NCBI RefSeq assembly: GCF_001424105.1 | Contig: NZ_LMQH01000011.1 | Span: 1,474,877 to 1,538,876, forward strand | DNA from: Chryseobacterium sp. Leaf394 | Lineage (GTDB): Bacteria > Bacteroidota > Bacteroidia > Flavobacteriales > Weeksellaceae | Direction of reading: 5' to 3' | Length of the DNA stretch: 64,000 nucleotides | Part shown: positions 1-8,055 of the stretch, in pieces | Layout: the number at the start of each line of letters is the position of its first letter | Numbering within the stretch: the stretch's first letter is position 1 | Notes under the pieces: model-generated | Database searches by the model: none | What the model was told of the DNA's origin: nothing | The model's input: the letters and a program-made list of their open reading frames with translations, nothing else | Program-made: the position numbers and the translations under genes

Positions 1-59
1 TATTTTAAAAATTTTATAAAAAAATTAAACTAAATATTTTCTAAATTTAGAACTTATCT

Positions 60-67
60 TATCTTTA
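60..67 (+). promoter_or_regulatory. -7 promoter box for the tssG-tssN-tssK group
   Basis: TATCTTTA fits the Bacteroidota -7 consensus TAnnTTTG except in the last base, and lies 23 bases before the ATG at 90. No good -33 TTG is visible. It suggests that the TssG-like gene starts a transcription unit rather than continuing one from the left. Confidence 0.45.
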
Positions 68-89
68 CGATACCAAACCCCACTATAAA

Positions 90-1031
90 ATGTATGAACA
101 CGGCATTCTGGAAATGCAATACAATAAACTGCAGACCGACTTCAGGGCGGAAGCTGTAGCTGTAAATCTGATGAAGTACCACAGCGCGCTTTCTCTGGTT
201 TTTGTAGAGCGTCTGGGAATCAATGACAGAGCTTATCTCAAAGATATTAAAACCATCACCAAACAGTATCTTGGTTTTGATGATGAGATTTACAATATTA
301 AAACGTATCGCGAAGGTATTTATGATTATCTTCCGGAAGGTATTTTCCATCCGCCATCACTCAATTCAAAACGGAATAACGTAGAAAGCGTTGTAAAGGA
401 AATACGCCGCCAAAAAAAGGTAGAAGATGACGCACGGAAATTTTTCCGGCCTTTCGAGCTTGAAGTATTTTTCACAGAAATTACCGCTTTACTGAAGGAG
501 CAGGAGTTTGATCTTAACAGTCAGACCGATTCTCTCATCAAAACGTTCAGCGAACTCTGGCCACTTATAAAACTTCTTGACAGAAATTCTGCATGTATTT
601 TTGTCTATATTCTACCTTTCCTGCATAAAATAAGAGGTGACAAAAGACTTTTTGAGCAGTGCCTGAGTGCATTTCTCGAAATTCCTGTTGAAGTGACTTT
701 TGAAGCAAGAATTCTTGAAAAAATAGAGGAGGAGAGCAGTTCTGTATTTCTGGGAAATTCACGTTTGGGATTAGATTATATCCCAAGTGGCAGACATTTC
801 GACGGTGAAAGAAACTGGGTCGTGAACATCGGTCCCATCCCATATGACAGAATGAAAGATTTTGTGGAAGGAAGCCGTTTCAAAAAAACCCTTACCGCAT
901 TTTATGAATATTGCCTGCCTCTGAATACAGATTTTAAAGAGAATTTTGTTACGGAAAAGCGGCCGTCTTCATTTGTGCTGGATGAGGAAGAAGAAAACCA
1001 GACAAGACTGGGATATTCTACATTTCTCTGA
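90..1031 (+). CDS. tssG: TssG-like baseplate component of a subtype-iii type VI secretion system
   Basis: A 313-residue soluble protein without signal peptide or membrane segments. It is identified mainly by position: it lies directly before TssN and TssK genes, and its size fits the Bacteroidota TssG, which in the baseplate wedge pairs with TssF. A segment around residues 80-130 (YLPEGIFHPPSL, then an ARKFFRPFE stretch) looks typical of Bacteroidota T6SS baseplate proteins, but I see no catalytic motif and none is expected. The start at 90 follows a promoter box; a second in-frame ATG at 114 is an alternative. The next gene begins 58 bases after the stop. The assignment to TssG rather than another small baseplate protein is an inference. 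Confidence 0.6.
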   Translation: MYEHGILEMQYNKLQTDFRAEAVAVNLMKYHSALSLVFVERLGINDRAYLKDIKTITKQYLGFDDEIYNIKTYREGIYDYLPEGIFHPPSLNSKRNNVESVVKEIRRQKKVEDDARKFFRPFELEVFFTEITALLKEQEFDLNSQTDSLIKTFSELWPLIKLLDRNSACIFVYILPFLHKIRGDKRLFEQCLSAFLEIPVEVTFEARILEKIEEESSSVFLGNSRLGLDYIPSGRHFDGERNWVVNIGPIPYDRMKDFVEGSRFKKTLTAFYEYCLPLNTDFKENFVTEKRPSSFVLDEEEENQTRLGYSTFL

Positions 1032-1089
1032 ATTTATTTACTATATTTACAAGACAAACATTACACAAACTTAATTTGAAAAAGAAATT

Positions 1090-1998
1090 ATGGACGTTTC
1101 TTCAGTAAAAGGTATTTTTCTACGGTACATTCTTATGCCGCTTATAGCGGTAATCATGATGTTTATTTTGGGTATAATTACCCGAAACAAACCTGCTGTA
1201 AAAATTCGCACTGTTATCATTTACATTCTTCTGTGCAGTCTCTGCCTGGCAATTCCCGGATTTTTAGGCTACTTGGGCAACACATTCAATCCTTACGGGT
1301 ATCTGATCTCTCAGCTTATTTTTTTACTGCTGGGTATTTTACATGTCAATCTGCTGCATAGGTTTTTCAGAAAACATTTAAAATCAAATGTATTTATTGT
1401 ATTGTTTGAGAGTATTCTTTCTGTAACCTGTACTTTGGCAGGCGGATATTTATTCGTTTTAATTTTCAGATGGGTAAGTAAAGATACCGGATATCCGGTG
1501 ATGGCAGCCACCAGTTTAATTACATTCTTTGTACCATTGGTATTTTACTATTGCTATATTCAGCTCATCAGCATTCCTGTGGATATTTACAGAACGTGGC
1601 ACTATAGTCCCGACCAAAAGCTACCGGACTTTGACGGAGTTGATTTTGACCGTCTAATGGTTTTAAATGTTGAATTGAGTAAAAATCTAGAAGACTCCAA
1701 CAGATTCAGAATTAAAGCTAAAACACTTCCTACAGGCATACATTTTGGTGATTGGTTTTACAGGGTTGTGGATGATTACAACCACAAAAATCCGGGATCT
1801 GTTATTCATCTTACGGACAGTTCGAGAGAGTCGTATTACTGGATATTTTATATTAAAAAATCATTTTTCAGCTTTAGAAAATATATTGATTTTGAAAATG
1901 ATATCAACACCAACGGTATCAGAGAAAACGATGTCATCATCTGTAAAAGAGTGATACAGCATCAGGAAGAAGGCAAACTGAATAACACAAAATATTAA
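1090..1998 (+). CDS. tssN: TssN-family membrane protein of the Bacteroidota type VI secretion system
   Basis: A 302-residue protein whose first ~165 residues hold about five hydrophobic helices (near residues 10-28, 40-60, 70-88, 100-122 and 135-160), followed by a soluble, charged C-terminal domain of ~135 residues. This layout is that of TssN, an inner-membrane component found only in the subtype-iii systems of Bacteroidetes, where TssN to TssR replace the usual TssJLM membrane complex. Its place between a TssG-like gene and a tssK gene supports this. The gap to tssK is five bases, so the two are probably co-translated. There is no signal peptide beyond the first transmembrane helix. Confidence 0.72.
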   Translation: MDVSSVKGIFLRYILMPLIAVIMMFILGIITRNKPAVKIRTVIIYILLCSLCLAIPGFLGYLGNTFNPYGYLISQLIFLLLGILHVNLLHRFFRKHLKSNVFIVLFESILSVTCTLAGGYLFVLIFRWVSKDTGYPVMAATSLITFFVPLVFYYCYIQLISIPVDIYRTWHYSPDQKLPDFDGVDFDRLMVLNVELSKNLEDSNRFRIKAKTLPTGIHFGDWFYRVVDDYNHKNPGSVIHLTDSSRESYYWIFYIKKSFFSFRKYIDFENDINTNGIRENDVIICKRVIQHQEEGKLNNTKY

Positions 1999-2003
1999 TC
2001 ATA

Positions 2004-3149
2004 ATGATACAGCCAATTAAACATCCCGGCATCAATTGGGTAGATGGCATGAAGGTTTCGCAGAGACATCTTAATGAGCAGGATAACCATCTTTTAGATC
2101 ATATCAGGGATTCCAATTCAATAAAAATCAGCAATTACAATTACGGATTGCTTCCGATTTCAAATGAATACACAGATAAGACAGTCTTTGATGTTCACAA
2201 TACAGCCACCAACGACGTCCAGCTTACCATAAAAAACTGTAGCGCAGTCACTGCAGCTGGTTACCGTATTGAGTTGAGAGACAGGAAGGTGAGTGTGAAA
2301 TCTCTTGCTAAATTTATTAACTTCGAAGAAAATAATACCGACGGGGAATTTTACATTCTGGTTTCGGTAAATCCCTTCGAAAAAGTACCGTTCGGAGATA
2401 TTGATGCAGACGAAATTCCGCCAAGACATCCATATTCCCAGCCCAATTACCATATTGAACTGCTACCTTTGCAGTCTGTAAACCAAGGATATGCCGGTGG
2501 AAATTATCTGGTAATCGGAAAGGTAAATCTGAAAGGTAATATTGCACAGGTTGACAGTAATTTTATTCCGCCGTGTACTTCAGTTCAGAGTCATCCGTCA
2601 TTGTTGGAATATTACAACAGTTTTGCAAAATATATCGGAAACCTGCAGCAGTATTCATTTAAAATAATTCAGAAATCTTCACATAAAAATGCTAACACAG
2701 CATTGGCAATCAACGTGAAAAATCTCTGCACAACGATGGTAAATACATTTGCAGATGTGTATTTTCAGTTCAGAAATGTGGTTCCTTATGAATCACCTAT
2801 ATTTTTAACTGAAGTATTCTCGAAACTGGCTTTAAAAATTTACAATTCCACACAGATGATTGTTCCTGCAGAACTGGAAGAGATGCTGAATTACAGTCTG
2901 GAATGGAGCGAAATAGCGCCGCACACCCTTCTCAATCAGCTTTCAACGGTTGCTGAAATTAATTATGACCATCATAATTCTGGCGATCATCTGTTTCAGA
3001 TCCAGCTGTTAATGAGAAGTCTTGATACTATTTTTGCTAAACTCAGCGAACTTGAATACATTGGTCAGCGTAAAGAAAATATTATTGTCACTGAGCAGGA
3101 AGTGAGTTCAAACAGCAATCCTAAACGCGGTTGGAGTGTTTTAGATTAA
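2004..3149 (+). CDS. tssK: type VI secretion baseplate protein TssK
   Basis: A 381-residue protein. The N-terminus carries the TssK hallmark, here INWVDGMKVSQRHLNEQD, corresponding to the W-x-x-G-M-x-x-x-x-x-H-(F/L)-x-x-Q motif of the family at residues ~11-27. TssK trimers link the baseplate wedges to the membrane complex. The rest is a beta-rich shoulder followed by a helical C-terminal half, with no membrane segment. It starts five bases after tssN and ends the visible operon: a bidirectional terminator follows directly. In many other systems tssK lies next to tssL and tssM, which are absent here as expected for subtype iii. Confidence 0.85.
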   Translation: MIQPIKHPGINWVDGMKVSQRHLNEQDNHLLDHIRDSNSIKISNYNYGLLPISNEYTDKTVFDVHNTATNDVQLTIKNCSAVTAAGYRIELRDRKVSVKSLAKFINFEENNTDGEFYILVSVNPFEKVPFGDIDADEIPPRHPYSQPNYHIELLPLQSVNQGYAGGNYLVIGKVNLKGNIAQVDSNFIPPCTSVQSHPSLLEYYNSFAKYIGNLQQYSFKIIQKSSHKNANTALAINVKNLCTTMVNTFADVYFQFRNVVPYESPIFLTEVFSKLALKIYNSTQMIVPAELEEMLNYSLEWSEIAPHTLLNQLSTVAEINYDHHNSGDHLFQIQLLMRSLDTIFAKLSELEYIGQRKENIIVTEQEVSSNSNPKRGWSVLD

Positions 3150-3156
3150 AAAATAC

Positions 3157-3193
3157 AATAGGGGCATTTCAAGAAAATGTCCCTATTTTTTTA
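3157..3193. terminator. bidirectional terminator between tssK and the DtxR-family gene
   Basis: An imperfect inverted repeat (AATAGGGGCATTT / AAATGTCCCTATT) with A-rich and T-rich flanks on either side. It can end both the plus-strand T6SS genes and the convergent regulator gene, whose last codons overlap its right arm. Confidence 0.75.
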
Positions 3194-3836
3194 CTAAGAT
3201 TTTCTCGGTGGCCTGTCTGCTCAGAATTTCTTTAGAATTATTGATCTCGATTGTCATTGATTTGTCGAAATTTTCTATTTTGAGAACCAAAATTTCTGTG
3301 TTTAGTAACAGATTTTTATCTGTAAGATACGTCAGAAAGCCGTCATCAGATAGAGTGAGCGATGTGAAAATTACTCTTTCACCAACGGCACAGTTTGACA
3401 GTTGCAGCAAATCCTGAGCAATGATATTTCCTTTCTTATCTGGAATCGGTTCACCGTGCGGATCGTATTTTGGAAAATTTAAAATTTCATCCATTTTATC
3501 GAAAAAAACCTGCGAATGTACATGTTCCAGCTGCTCCGCAATTTCGTGCACATTTTCCCAGCCAAAATTCATTTTCTGCACCAGGAACATTTCCGTAAGG
3601 CGGTGTTTTCGTACAACCAGAGCCGCTTCACGCATTCCGGAAGACGTTACGGTGAGTGGTTTATAGGTTTCGTAAATAACCCAGTTTTTTTCAGCAAACT
3701 TTTTCATCATGTTGTTTGTGCTGGGCATTTTCACATTCAAAAACTTGCTCAGTTCGTTGATTGTCACCTTGTTTTCGGAATCAACCAAATGAAAAAGTGC
3801 TTTGAGATAATTTTCTTCGGTAAGTGTTGCTTTCAA
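3183..3836 (-). CDS. DtxR/MntR-family metal-dependent transcriptional repressor
   Basis: A 217-residue protein with an N-terminal winged helix (TINELSKFLNVKMPSTNNMMKK, a typical DtxR helix-turn-helix), a central dimerisation and metal-binding domain, and a C-terminal FeoA/SH3-like domain (last ~70 residues). The central sequence AEQLEHVHS has Glu where iron-type DtxR has Cys102, followed by the conserved Glu-His pair; this is the MntR-like arrangement and points to manganese, although an N-terminal ligand position is Asn rather than Asp. The frame is open to a TTG at 3869, but a perfect -7 box (3858-3865) overlaps that codon, so I place the start at the TTG at 3836 (protein begins MKATLTEENYL). 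It is divergent from the threonine aldolase gene. A metal transporter target is not visible nearby. Confidence 0.85.
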   Translation of the reverse strand: MKATLTEENYLKALFHLVDSENKVTINELSKFLNVKMPSTNNMMKKFAEKNWVIYETYKPLTVTSSGMREAALVVRKHRLTEMFLVQKMNFGWENVHEIAEQLEHVHSQVFFDKMDEILNFPKYDPHGEPIPDKKGNIIAQDLLQLSNCAVGERVIFTSLTLSDDGFLTYLTDKNLLLNTEILVLKIENFDKSMTIEINNSKEILSRQATEKILVKK

Positions 3837-3838
3837 AA

Positions 3839-3868
3839 TGTTAGAAACTTTTAAATACAAATCTAACA
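3839..3868 (-). promoter_or_regulatory. operator-like inverted repeat flanking the regulator's own promoter
   Basis: TGTTAGA (3839-3845) and TCTAACA (3862-3868) form a perfect 7-bp inverted repeat with a 16-base spacer. On the minus strand the right arm overlaps the -7 box TAGATTTG (3858-3865), a perfect TAnnTTTG match. A repressor dimer bound here would cover the promoter of the DtxR-family gene, as expected for autoregulation. That this protein binds the site is an inference. Confidence 0.5.
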
Positions 3869-3906
3869 AAATAATGTTTCATGAATAAAAATTTACATTT
3901 AAATTT

Positions 3907-3914
3907 TATCTTTA
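3907..3914 (+). promoter_or_regulatory. -7 promoter box of the threonine aldolase gene
   Basis: TATCTTTA ends only four bases before the ATG at 3919. With a start site some five to seven bases downstream of the box, the message would be leaderless or nearly so. Confidence 0.45.
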
Positions 3915-3918
3915 CGGG

Positions 3919-4950
3919 ATGAAAATTTCTTTTAAAAACGATTATTCGGAAGGAGCTCATCCTGCTATTTTAAGGGCTTTAGTGGATCATAACGAAAATC
4001 AGCAGGCGGGTTATGGAGAAGATATTTATTCGTTAAAAGCCAAAGAATTAATCAAGAATAAATTAAAGTCTGAGCACTCTGAAATCTATTTTGTTTCCGG
4101 CGGAACCCAGGCTAATTTGATTGTAATTTCGTCCATTTTAAAACCTTATCAGGCAGTCATTTCTGCAACTACCGGACATATTCTGAATAATGAAACCGGC
4201 GCTATTGAAGCAACAGGACATAAAATTTTAGGGATAGAAACTGCTGACGGCAAACTACGACCTTCAGATATTATTCCGATTCTTGAAAATCATAAAAATG
4301 TTCCTCATCAGGTGATGCCGAAACTGGTTTACATTTCAAATTCTACAGAGTTGGGAACGATTTATCAGAGAAAAGAATTAGAAGAACTTTCTCAGTTTTG
4401 TAAAGAAAATAATCTTTATCTTTTTATGGACGGAGCAAGGCTTGCGCAGGCTCTGACTTCGGAAATCAATGATGTGAATTTTGAAGATCTGGCTGAATTA
4501 ACTGACGTTTTTTACATCGGTGGGACAAAAAACGGAGCTTTGCTAGGAGAGGGCATTGTCATTAATAACGCAGAATTGCAGCAGGATTTTGCATTTAATA
4601 TCAAACAAAAAGGAGCACTTTTGGCTAAAGGAAGGCTATTGGGAATTCAGTTTCTGGAACTTTTTAAAGATGATTTATACTTTCAGCTGGGAAAAAATGC
4701 AAATCTTCAGGCGATGAAAATTAAAAATTTTATGATTGATAAAGGAATCAGATTTCTGAGTGACACATCGACGAACCAAATTTTTCCGATCTTGAATAAT
4801 TCTGTCATTGAACAGCTTTCAGAAAAATTTGAATTTTATGTCTGGCAGAGAACTGATAAAACCCAATCAGCGATTCGGCTCATTACATCGTGGAATACAA
4901 AAGATTTGGCAACTGATCAATTTCTGGATGAACTGAACGAACTTCTATAA
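3919..4950 (+). CDS. ltaE: low-specificity L-threonine aldolase
   Basis: A 343-residue fold-type I PLP enzyme that splits L-threonine or L-allo-threonine into glycine and acetaldehyde. The sequence begins with the family pattern (FKNDYSEGAHPAIL, then GYGEDIYSLKAKELI), has FVSGGTQANL near residue 60, FMDGARLAQA near residue 170 and the PLP lysine in GGTKNGALLGE near residue 202. The length matches the family. It stands alone between a divergent metal regulator and a convergent lipoprotein gene, with a terminator at its 3' end. The start is the only one consistent with the conserved N-terminus. Confidence 0.93.
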   Translation: MKISFKNDYSEGAHPAILRALVDHNENQQAGYGEDIYSLKAKELIKNKLKSEHSEIYFVSGGTQANLIVISSILKPYQAVISATTGHILNNETGAIEATGHKILGIETADGKLRPSDIIPILENHKNVPHQVMPKLVYISNSTELGTIYQRKELEELSQFCKENNLYLFMDGARLAQALTSEINDVNFEDLAELTDVFYIGGTKNGALLGEGIVINNAELQQDFAFNIKQKGALLAKGRLLGIQFLELFKDDLYFQLGKNANLQAMKIKNFMIDKGIRFLSDTSTNQIFPILNNSVIEQLSEKFEFYVWQRTDKTQSAIRLITSWNTKDLATDQFLDELNELL

Positions 4951-4952
4951 AA

Positions 4953-4974
4953 AAAACAGCCAATTGGCTGTTTT
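4953..4974. terminator. bidirectional terminator after ltaE
   Basis: AAAACAGCC and GGCTGTTTT form a perfect 9-bp hairpin around the loop AATT, A-rich before and T-rich after. It serves both ltaE and the convergent lipoprotein gene. Confidence 0.8.
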
Positions 4975-4975
4975 C

Positions 4976-5476
4976 CTATTTTAATAATTTACTTATTTTT
5001 TCACAATCAACAGATTCCAGTTTCTGGTCTTCGGGATATGAAATTTTCTTTTCGTTGGCGTAAACCATTTGTCCGCCATTATCTTTCTGATCGCCTAAGC
5101 CTTCAAAAAGTGAATTATCTTTCTGTAAGAAGAAAATATCGCGTTTGCTGGTGGTTCCTTCAGAGGCGAATTCATAAGTCAGCTTCAGCGTATCTCCAGA
5201 TCTGAAACCTGTAACATCACCTTTAGAACTGTCTTTTTCGTGATTTTTGTAAGCAAGTTTACCTATCAAAGTTCCTAAATTATCGTCGATGCTGGCGACA
5301 ACTGTATCTTTACCGGTTACTTTCATGTAGCAAAAAGTTTTGGTGCCCAAAGTGTCAACCGGTTGCTGAACAGTTTCGGCAGAATCTGTTTTCACAGGAT
5401 CCTGTTTTGAAGTTTCTTTTTTCTTGCAACTTAGAGCAAGTACGCTCAAAACGCTGGCAAATATTAATTTTTTCAT
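4976..5476 (-). CDS. small lipoprotein of unknown function
   Basis: A 166-residue protein with a lipoprotein signal peptide: hydrophobic stretch at residues 5-15 then LALSC, with the lipidation cysteine at ~17 followed by KKKE. A charged, low-complexity linker (residues ~18-42) precedes a compact domain with YMKVTGKDTVVASIDDNLG and a segment mentioning no known catalytic motif. The pattern 'K-x-T-G-K-D-T-V-x-x-x-I' resembles other Bacteroidota lipoproteins of unknown role. It is monocistronic: a terminator lies downstream and a 570-base non-coding region upstream. Confidence 0.7.
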   Translation of the reverse strand: MKKLIFASVLSVLALSCKKKETSKQDPVKTDSAETVQQPVDTLGTKTFCYMKVTGKDTVVASIDDNLGTLIGKLAYKNHEKDSSKGDVTGFRSGDTLKLTYEFASEGTTSKRDIFFLQKDNSLFEGLGDQKDNGGQMVYANEKKISYPEDQKLESVDCEKISKLLK

Positions 5477-5685
5477 TAGAATTGATTTTCTTAAATTTTG
5501 GTTAGGCTAATTTAAGCAAGATATTACAAACTGTCTGAATTTTTTGAGTCTTAACCTCTGTAAAATTGAATTATAAAAAATCCTATAATTTATATTATGT
5601 TAACTTTTGTATTTCGCAGAGTTTCCATTTTGTCTGCAAACATGGTTGAATCCACTCTTTTAGAGCTTGAAGATGTAAAATAGAA

Positions 5686-5787
5686 TTTTTGTTCCTAATC
5701 TGTAAAAATATAATTTTCAGCACATTTTTTCATTTTACAGGAACTTAAAATGCCGGTATAAATTCATTCAGAACTGAGGAACAAAAA
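5686..5787. repeat. nested inverted repeats in the intergenic region
   Basis: TTTTTGTTCCT at 5686-5696 is matched by AGGAACAAAAA at 5777-5787 (11 bp, perfect). Inside lies a second pair, CTGTAAAA (5700-5707) and TTTTACAG (5733-5740). This nesting could fold into a branched RNA or represent the termini of a small element. No transposase is present. Confidence 0.4.
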
Positions 5788-5862
5788 AATACTTTTTATC
5801 TGAAACTGCAGACTTGGAACGGATTTACATAAAATTTTAAAATGTCCGCAACTTAATAAAAA

Positions 5863-5917
5863 TTTCCGTAGGAATCTCAACGCACTGAAAATAAGGCAGT
5901 TTAGATTCCGACGGAAA
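5863..5917. repeat. 15-bp inverted repeat, candidate interspersed repeat element
   Basis: TTTCCGTAGGAATCT (5863-5877) and AGATTCCGACGGAAA (5903-5917) pair over 14 of 15 positions with a 25-base spacer. The arms are more GC-rich than the surroundings. It resembles the short palindromic elements scattered in flavobacterial genomes, but only one copy was seen in this window. Confidence 0.45.
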
Positions 5918-6047
5918 GACAAATGACTGCTGATCATGACCTCTGTGTTTTAAAACGCTTTAGGAAATTTTTAAAATTTAAAATCACCATTTAAAATTTT
6001 AATGATTGAGTATACAGCAACTTCCAAACTTTCAATATTTAAATTCA

Positions 6048-7073
6048 CTATTTCATCAGAAATCTGAACTTATCTTTATTTTTAAGCGCAATTCCAGTTC
6101 CGCGAACGACCGCTCTTAAAGGATCTTCCGCAACAAACACCGGCAATTCCGTTTTTCTGTGAAGTCTTTCAGCTAAACCATTCAACAATGCGCCACCGCC
6201 TGCCAGAAAAATTCCTGTTTTGTAAATATCTGTTGCCAGTTCCGGCGGAGTTATTGACAGGGTTTCAAGAATGGCATCTTCAATTCTCATAATCGACTTA
6301 TCCAAAGCTCTGAAAACTTCTTTATAACTCACCATAATTTCTTTAGGTTTACCCGTAATTAAATCCCGTCCCTGAACTGCAATATCATCTAAATCAAAAT
6401 CAAGTTCTTCCAGTGCAGAACCGATTTCAATCTTGATTCTTTCGGCTGTTCTCTCACCAATATTCAGGTTATGCTGCGTTCTGATAAAGTATGAAATATC
6501 ATTAGTGAAAACATCTCCTGCAATTTTTAATGATTTGTCAACAACAATTCCACCTAAAGCTATGACGGCAATTTCAGTAGTTCCGCCGCCAATATCTACA
6601 ATCATATTTCCCTCAGGACTTTCAACATCAATCCCCGCTCCTATGGCTGCTGCCATTGGTTCGTAGATTAAAATAACTTCTTTAGCATTTACCTTCTGAG
6701 CGGAATCCCGCACTGCTCTTTTTTCAACTTCAGTAATTCCCGACGGAATACAGATTACAATTCTAAGTGCCGGCTGTATCAGTTTACCCTTGATCTGTGT
6801 GATCTGCTTGATAAATTCTTTTATCATATGTTCAGATGCATGAAAGTCTGCAATAACACCATCTTTCAGCGGTCTGATTACTTTAATATCTTCGTGCGTT
6901 TTACCCTGCATCAGTTTTGCCTGAGTTCCTACCGCAATTGCCTTCCCTGTTAAACGATCAATCGCTACAATAGAAGGCTCGTCAATGACAATTTTATTAT
7001 TGTGAATTATCAGTGTGTTGGCCGTTCCCAAGTCGATCGCAATCTCTTCCGTAAACATATCAAATATCCCCAT
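6048..7073 (-). CDS. mreB: rod shape-determining protein MreB
   Basis: A 341-residue bacterial actin. It shows the phosphate-1 loop AIDLGTANTLI (residues ~11-21), the phosphate-2 loop IVDIGGGTTEIAVI (near 158-171) and the adenosine motif GIFLAGGGALLNGL near residue 288. MreB filaments guide the cell-wall elongation machinery at the inner membrane. The start is the ATG at 7073; an overlapping TTG one codon upstream is unlikely. No mreC or mreD follows; downstream is non-coding DNA. This could be the only mreB or a second copy beside an mreBCD operon elsewhere, which cannot be decided here. Confidence 0.92.
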   Translation of the reverse strand: MGIFDMFTEEIAIDLGTANTLIIHNNKIVIDEPSIVAIDRLTGKAIAVGTQAKLMQGKTHEDIKVIRPLKDGVIADFHASEHMIKEFIKQITQIKGKLIQPALRIVICIPSGITEVEKRAVRDSAQKVNAKEVILIYEPMAAAIGAGIDVESPEGNMIVDIGGGTTEIAVIALGGIVVDKSLKIAGDVFTNDISYFIRTQHNLNIGERTAERIKIEIGSALEELDFDLDDIAVQGRDLITGKPKEIMVSYKEVFRALDKSIMRIEDAILETLSITPPELATDIYKTGIFLAGGGALLNGLAERLHRKTELPVFVAEDPLRAVVRGTGIALKNKDKFRFLMK

Positions 7074-7347
7074 CAATCATTATTTATAATCGATAAATGT
7101 ACGGCTAAAACTTGTATTAAAAGTCCAAAACCACTGGATCTGGCTGTTAAACATAAGTTAAAATAAAACTTTCTTTCTTACATTTCTGATTACAAAAACT
7201 GCATAAATTTTATTTTCAAATACTATTTCATTATTAAATTGAAAAATTGCTTGAATTTCGGAATGCTGATTGCAGTATTTACGGGAGATTCTCTTCTGTT
7301 TTGAATCTTTTTTTCATAAATTAGACAAACTCCAAATTTCTCCACTC

Positions 7348-7998
7348 ATGAAAGCATTAGTTATTGGTGCAACAGGCGCCACAGGCAAAGATCTTGTACA
7401 GCAACTTCTCAATGATCCTGATTACACAGCTGTCGATATTTTCGTCAGAAAACCTTTGGGAATATTTAATGATAAACTGACAGTTCATGTGGTAGATTTT
7501 AATAAGCCGGATCAGTGGAAAAATCTTGTAAAAGGTGATGTTGCTTTTTCATGCCTTGGAACAACCCTGAAAGATGCCGGAAGTAAAGACGCGCAATGGA
7601 AAGTAGACTACGACTATCAGTATCAGTTTGCCAAATCTGCCAGAGAAAATAATGTGGAAGATTTTGTTTTGGTCTCGGCTTACGGCGCGGATGCAAAGTC
7701 AAAAATATTCTATTCTAGGATGAAAGGCGAACTTGAAAATGCAGTCAGAGAGCTTCATTTCAACAAGATTACCATTTTTAAGCCCGGAATGCTTGAACGG
7801 AAAGATTCTGAGAGAAACGGCGAAGTTTTAGGTGGACGAATAATTAAATTTGCCAATAAAATCGGACTTCTGGAAAGTCATAAACCATTACCTACACAGA
7901 TTCTGGCCAAAGCGATGATCAATTCAGCAAAAATAAAAAGCAGTGGATATTCCAGCATCAAACTCGGAAATATTTTTGCATTTGCAGATAAAGCATAA
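7348..7998 (+). CDS. NAD(P)H-binding atypical short-chain dehydrogenase (NmrA/HTATIP2-like)
   Basis: A 216-residue Rossmann-fold protein. The N-terminus MKALVIGATGATGKDLV has the nucleotide-binding GxxGxxG pattern, SCLGTTLKDAGSKDAQ lies near residue 65, and FVLVSAYGADAKSK near residue 100 with YSRMKGELENAV after it are typical of the HTATIP2/YbjT branch of atypical SDRs. The substrate is unknown; relatives act as redox sensors or flavin/NADPH reductases. The frame is open for 26 codons upstream from a TTG, but the fold begins exactly at the ATG at 7348, so this start is used. It stands alone, with a terminator shared with the next gene. Confidence 0.82.
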   Translation: MKALVIGATGATGKDLVQQLLNDPDYTAVDIFVRKPLGIFNDKLTVHVVDFNKPDQWKNLVKGDVAFSCLGTTLKDAGSKDAQWKVDYDYQYQFAKSARENNVEDFVLVSAYGADAKSKIFYSRMKGELENAVRELHFNKITIFKPGMLERKDSERNGEVLGGRIIKFANKIGLLESHKPLPTQILAKAMINSAKIKSSGYSSIKLGNIFAFADKA

Positions 7999-8017
7999 AC
8001 TGGAATTATATTAAAAG

Positions 8018-8047
8018 AAAATGCCGAAGATAGTCTCCGGCATTTTT
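8018..8047. terminator. bidirectional terminator
   Basis: AAAATGCCG (8018-8026) and CGGCATTTT (8038-8046) form a 9-bp perfect stem between two convergent genes. Confidence 0.8.
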
Positions 8048-8055
8048 AGTTTCAC

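Larger units (their letters stand above)
5477..6047. other. 570-base non-coding region between two minus-strand genes
   Basis: No open frame of useful length or known RNA is visible on either strand. The region holds at least two inverted-repeat structures (5686-5787 and 5863-5917, listed separately) and an AT-rich imperfect palindrome near 5970-6002. It is the longest gene-free stretch of the window. It could carry relics of a small repeated element or a structured RNA; nothing more can be said from sequence alone. Confidence 0.6.

Noticed and set aside
7270..7347. Longer start of the NAD(P)-binding protein
   Set aside because: The extra 26 codons start from TTG and precede the Rossmann fold's first strand, which begins at ATG 7348.
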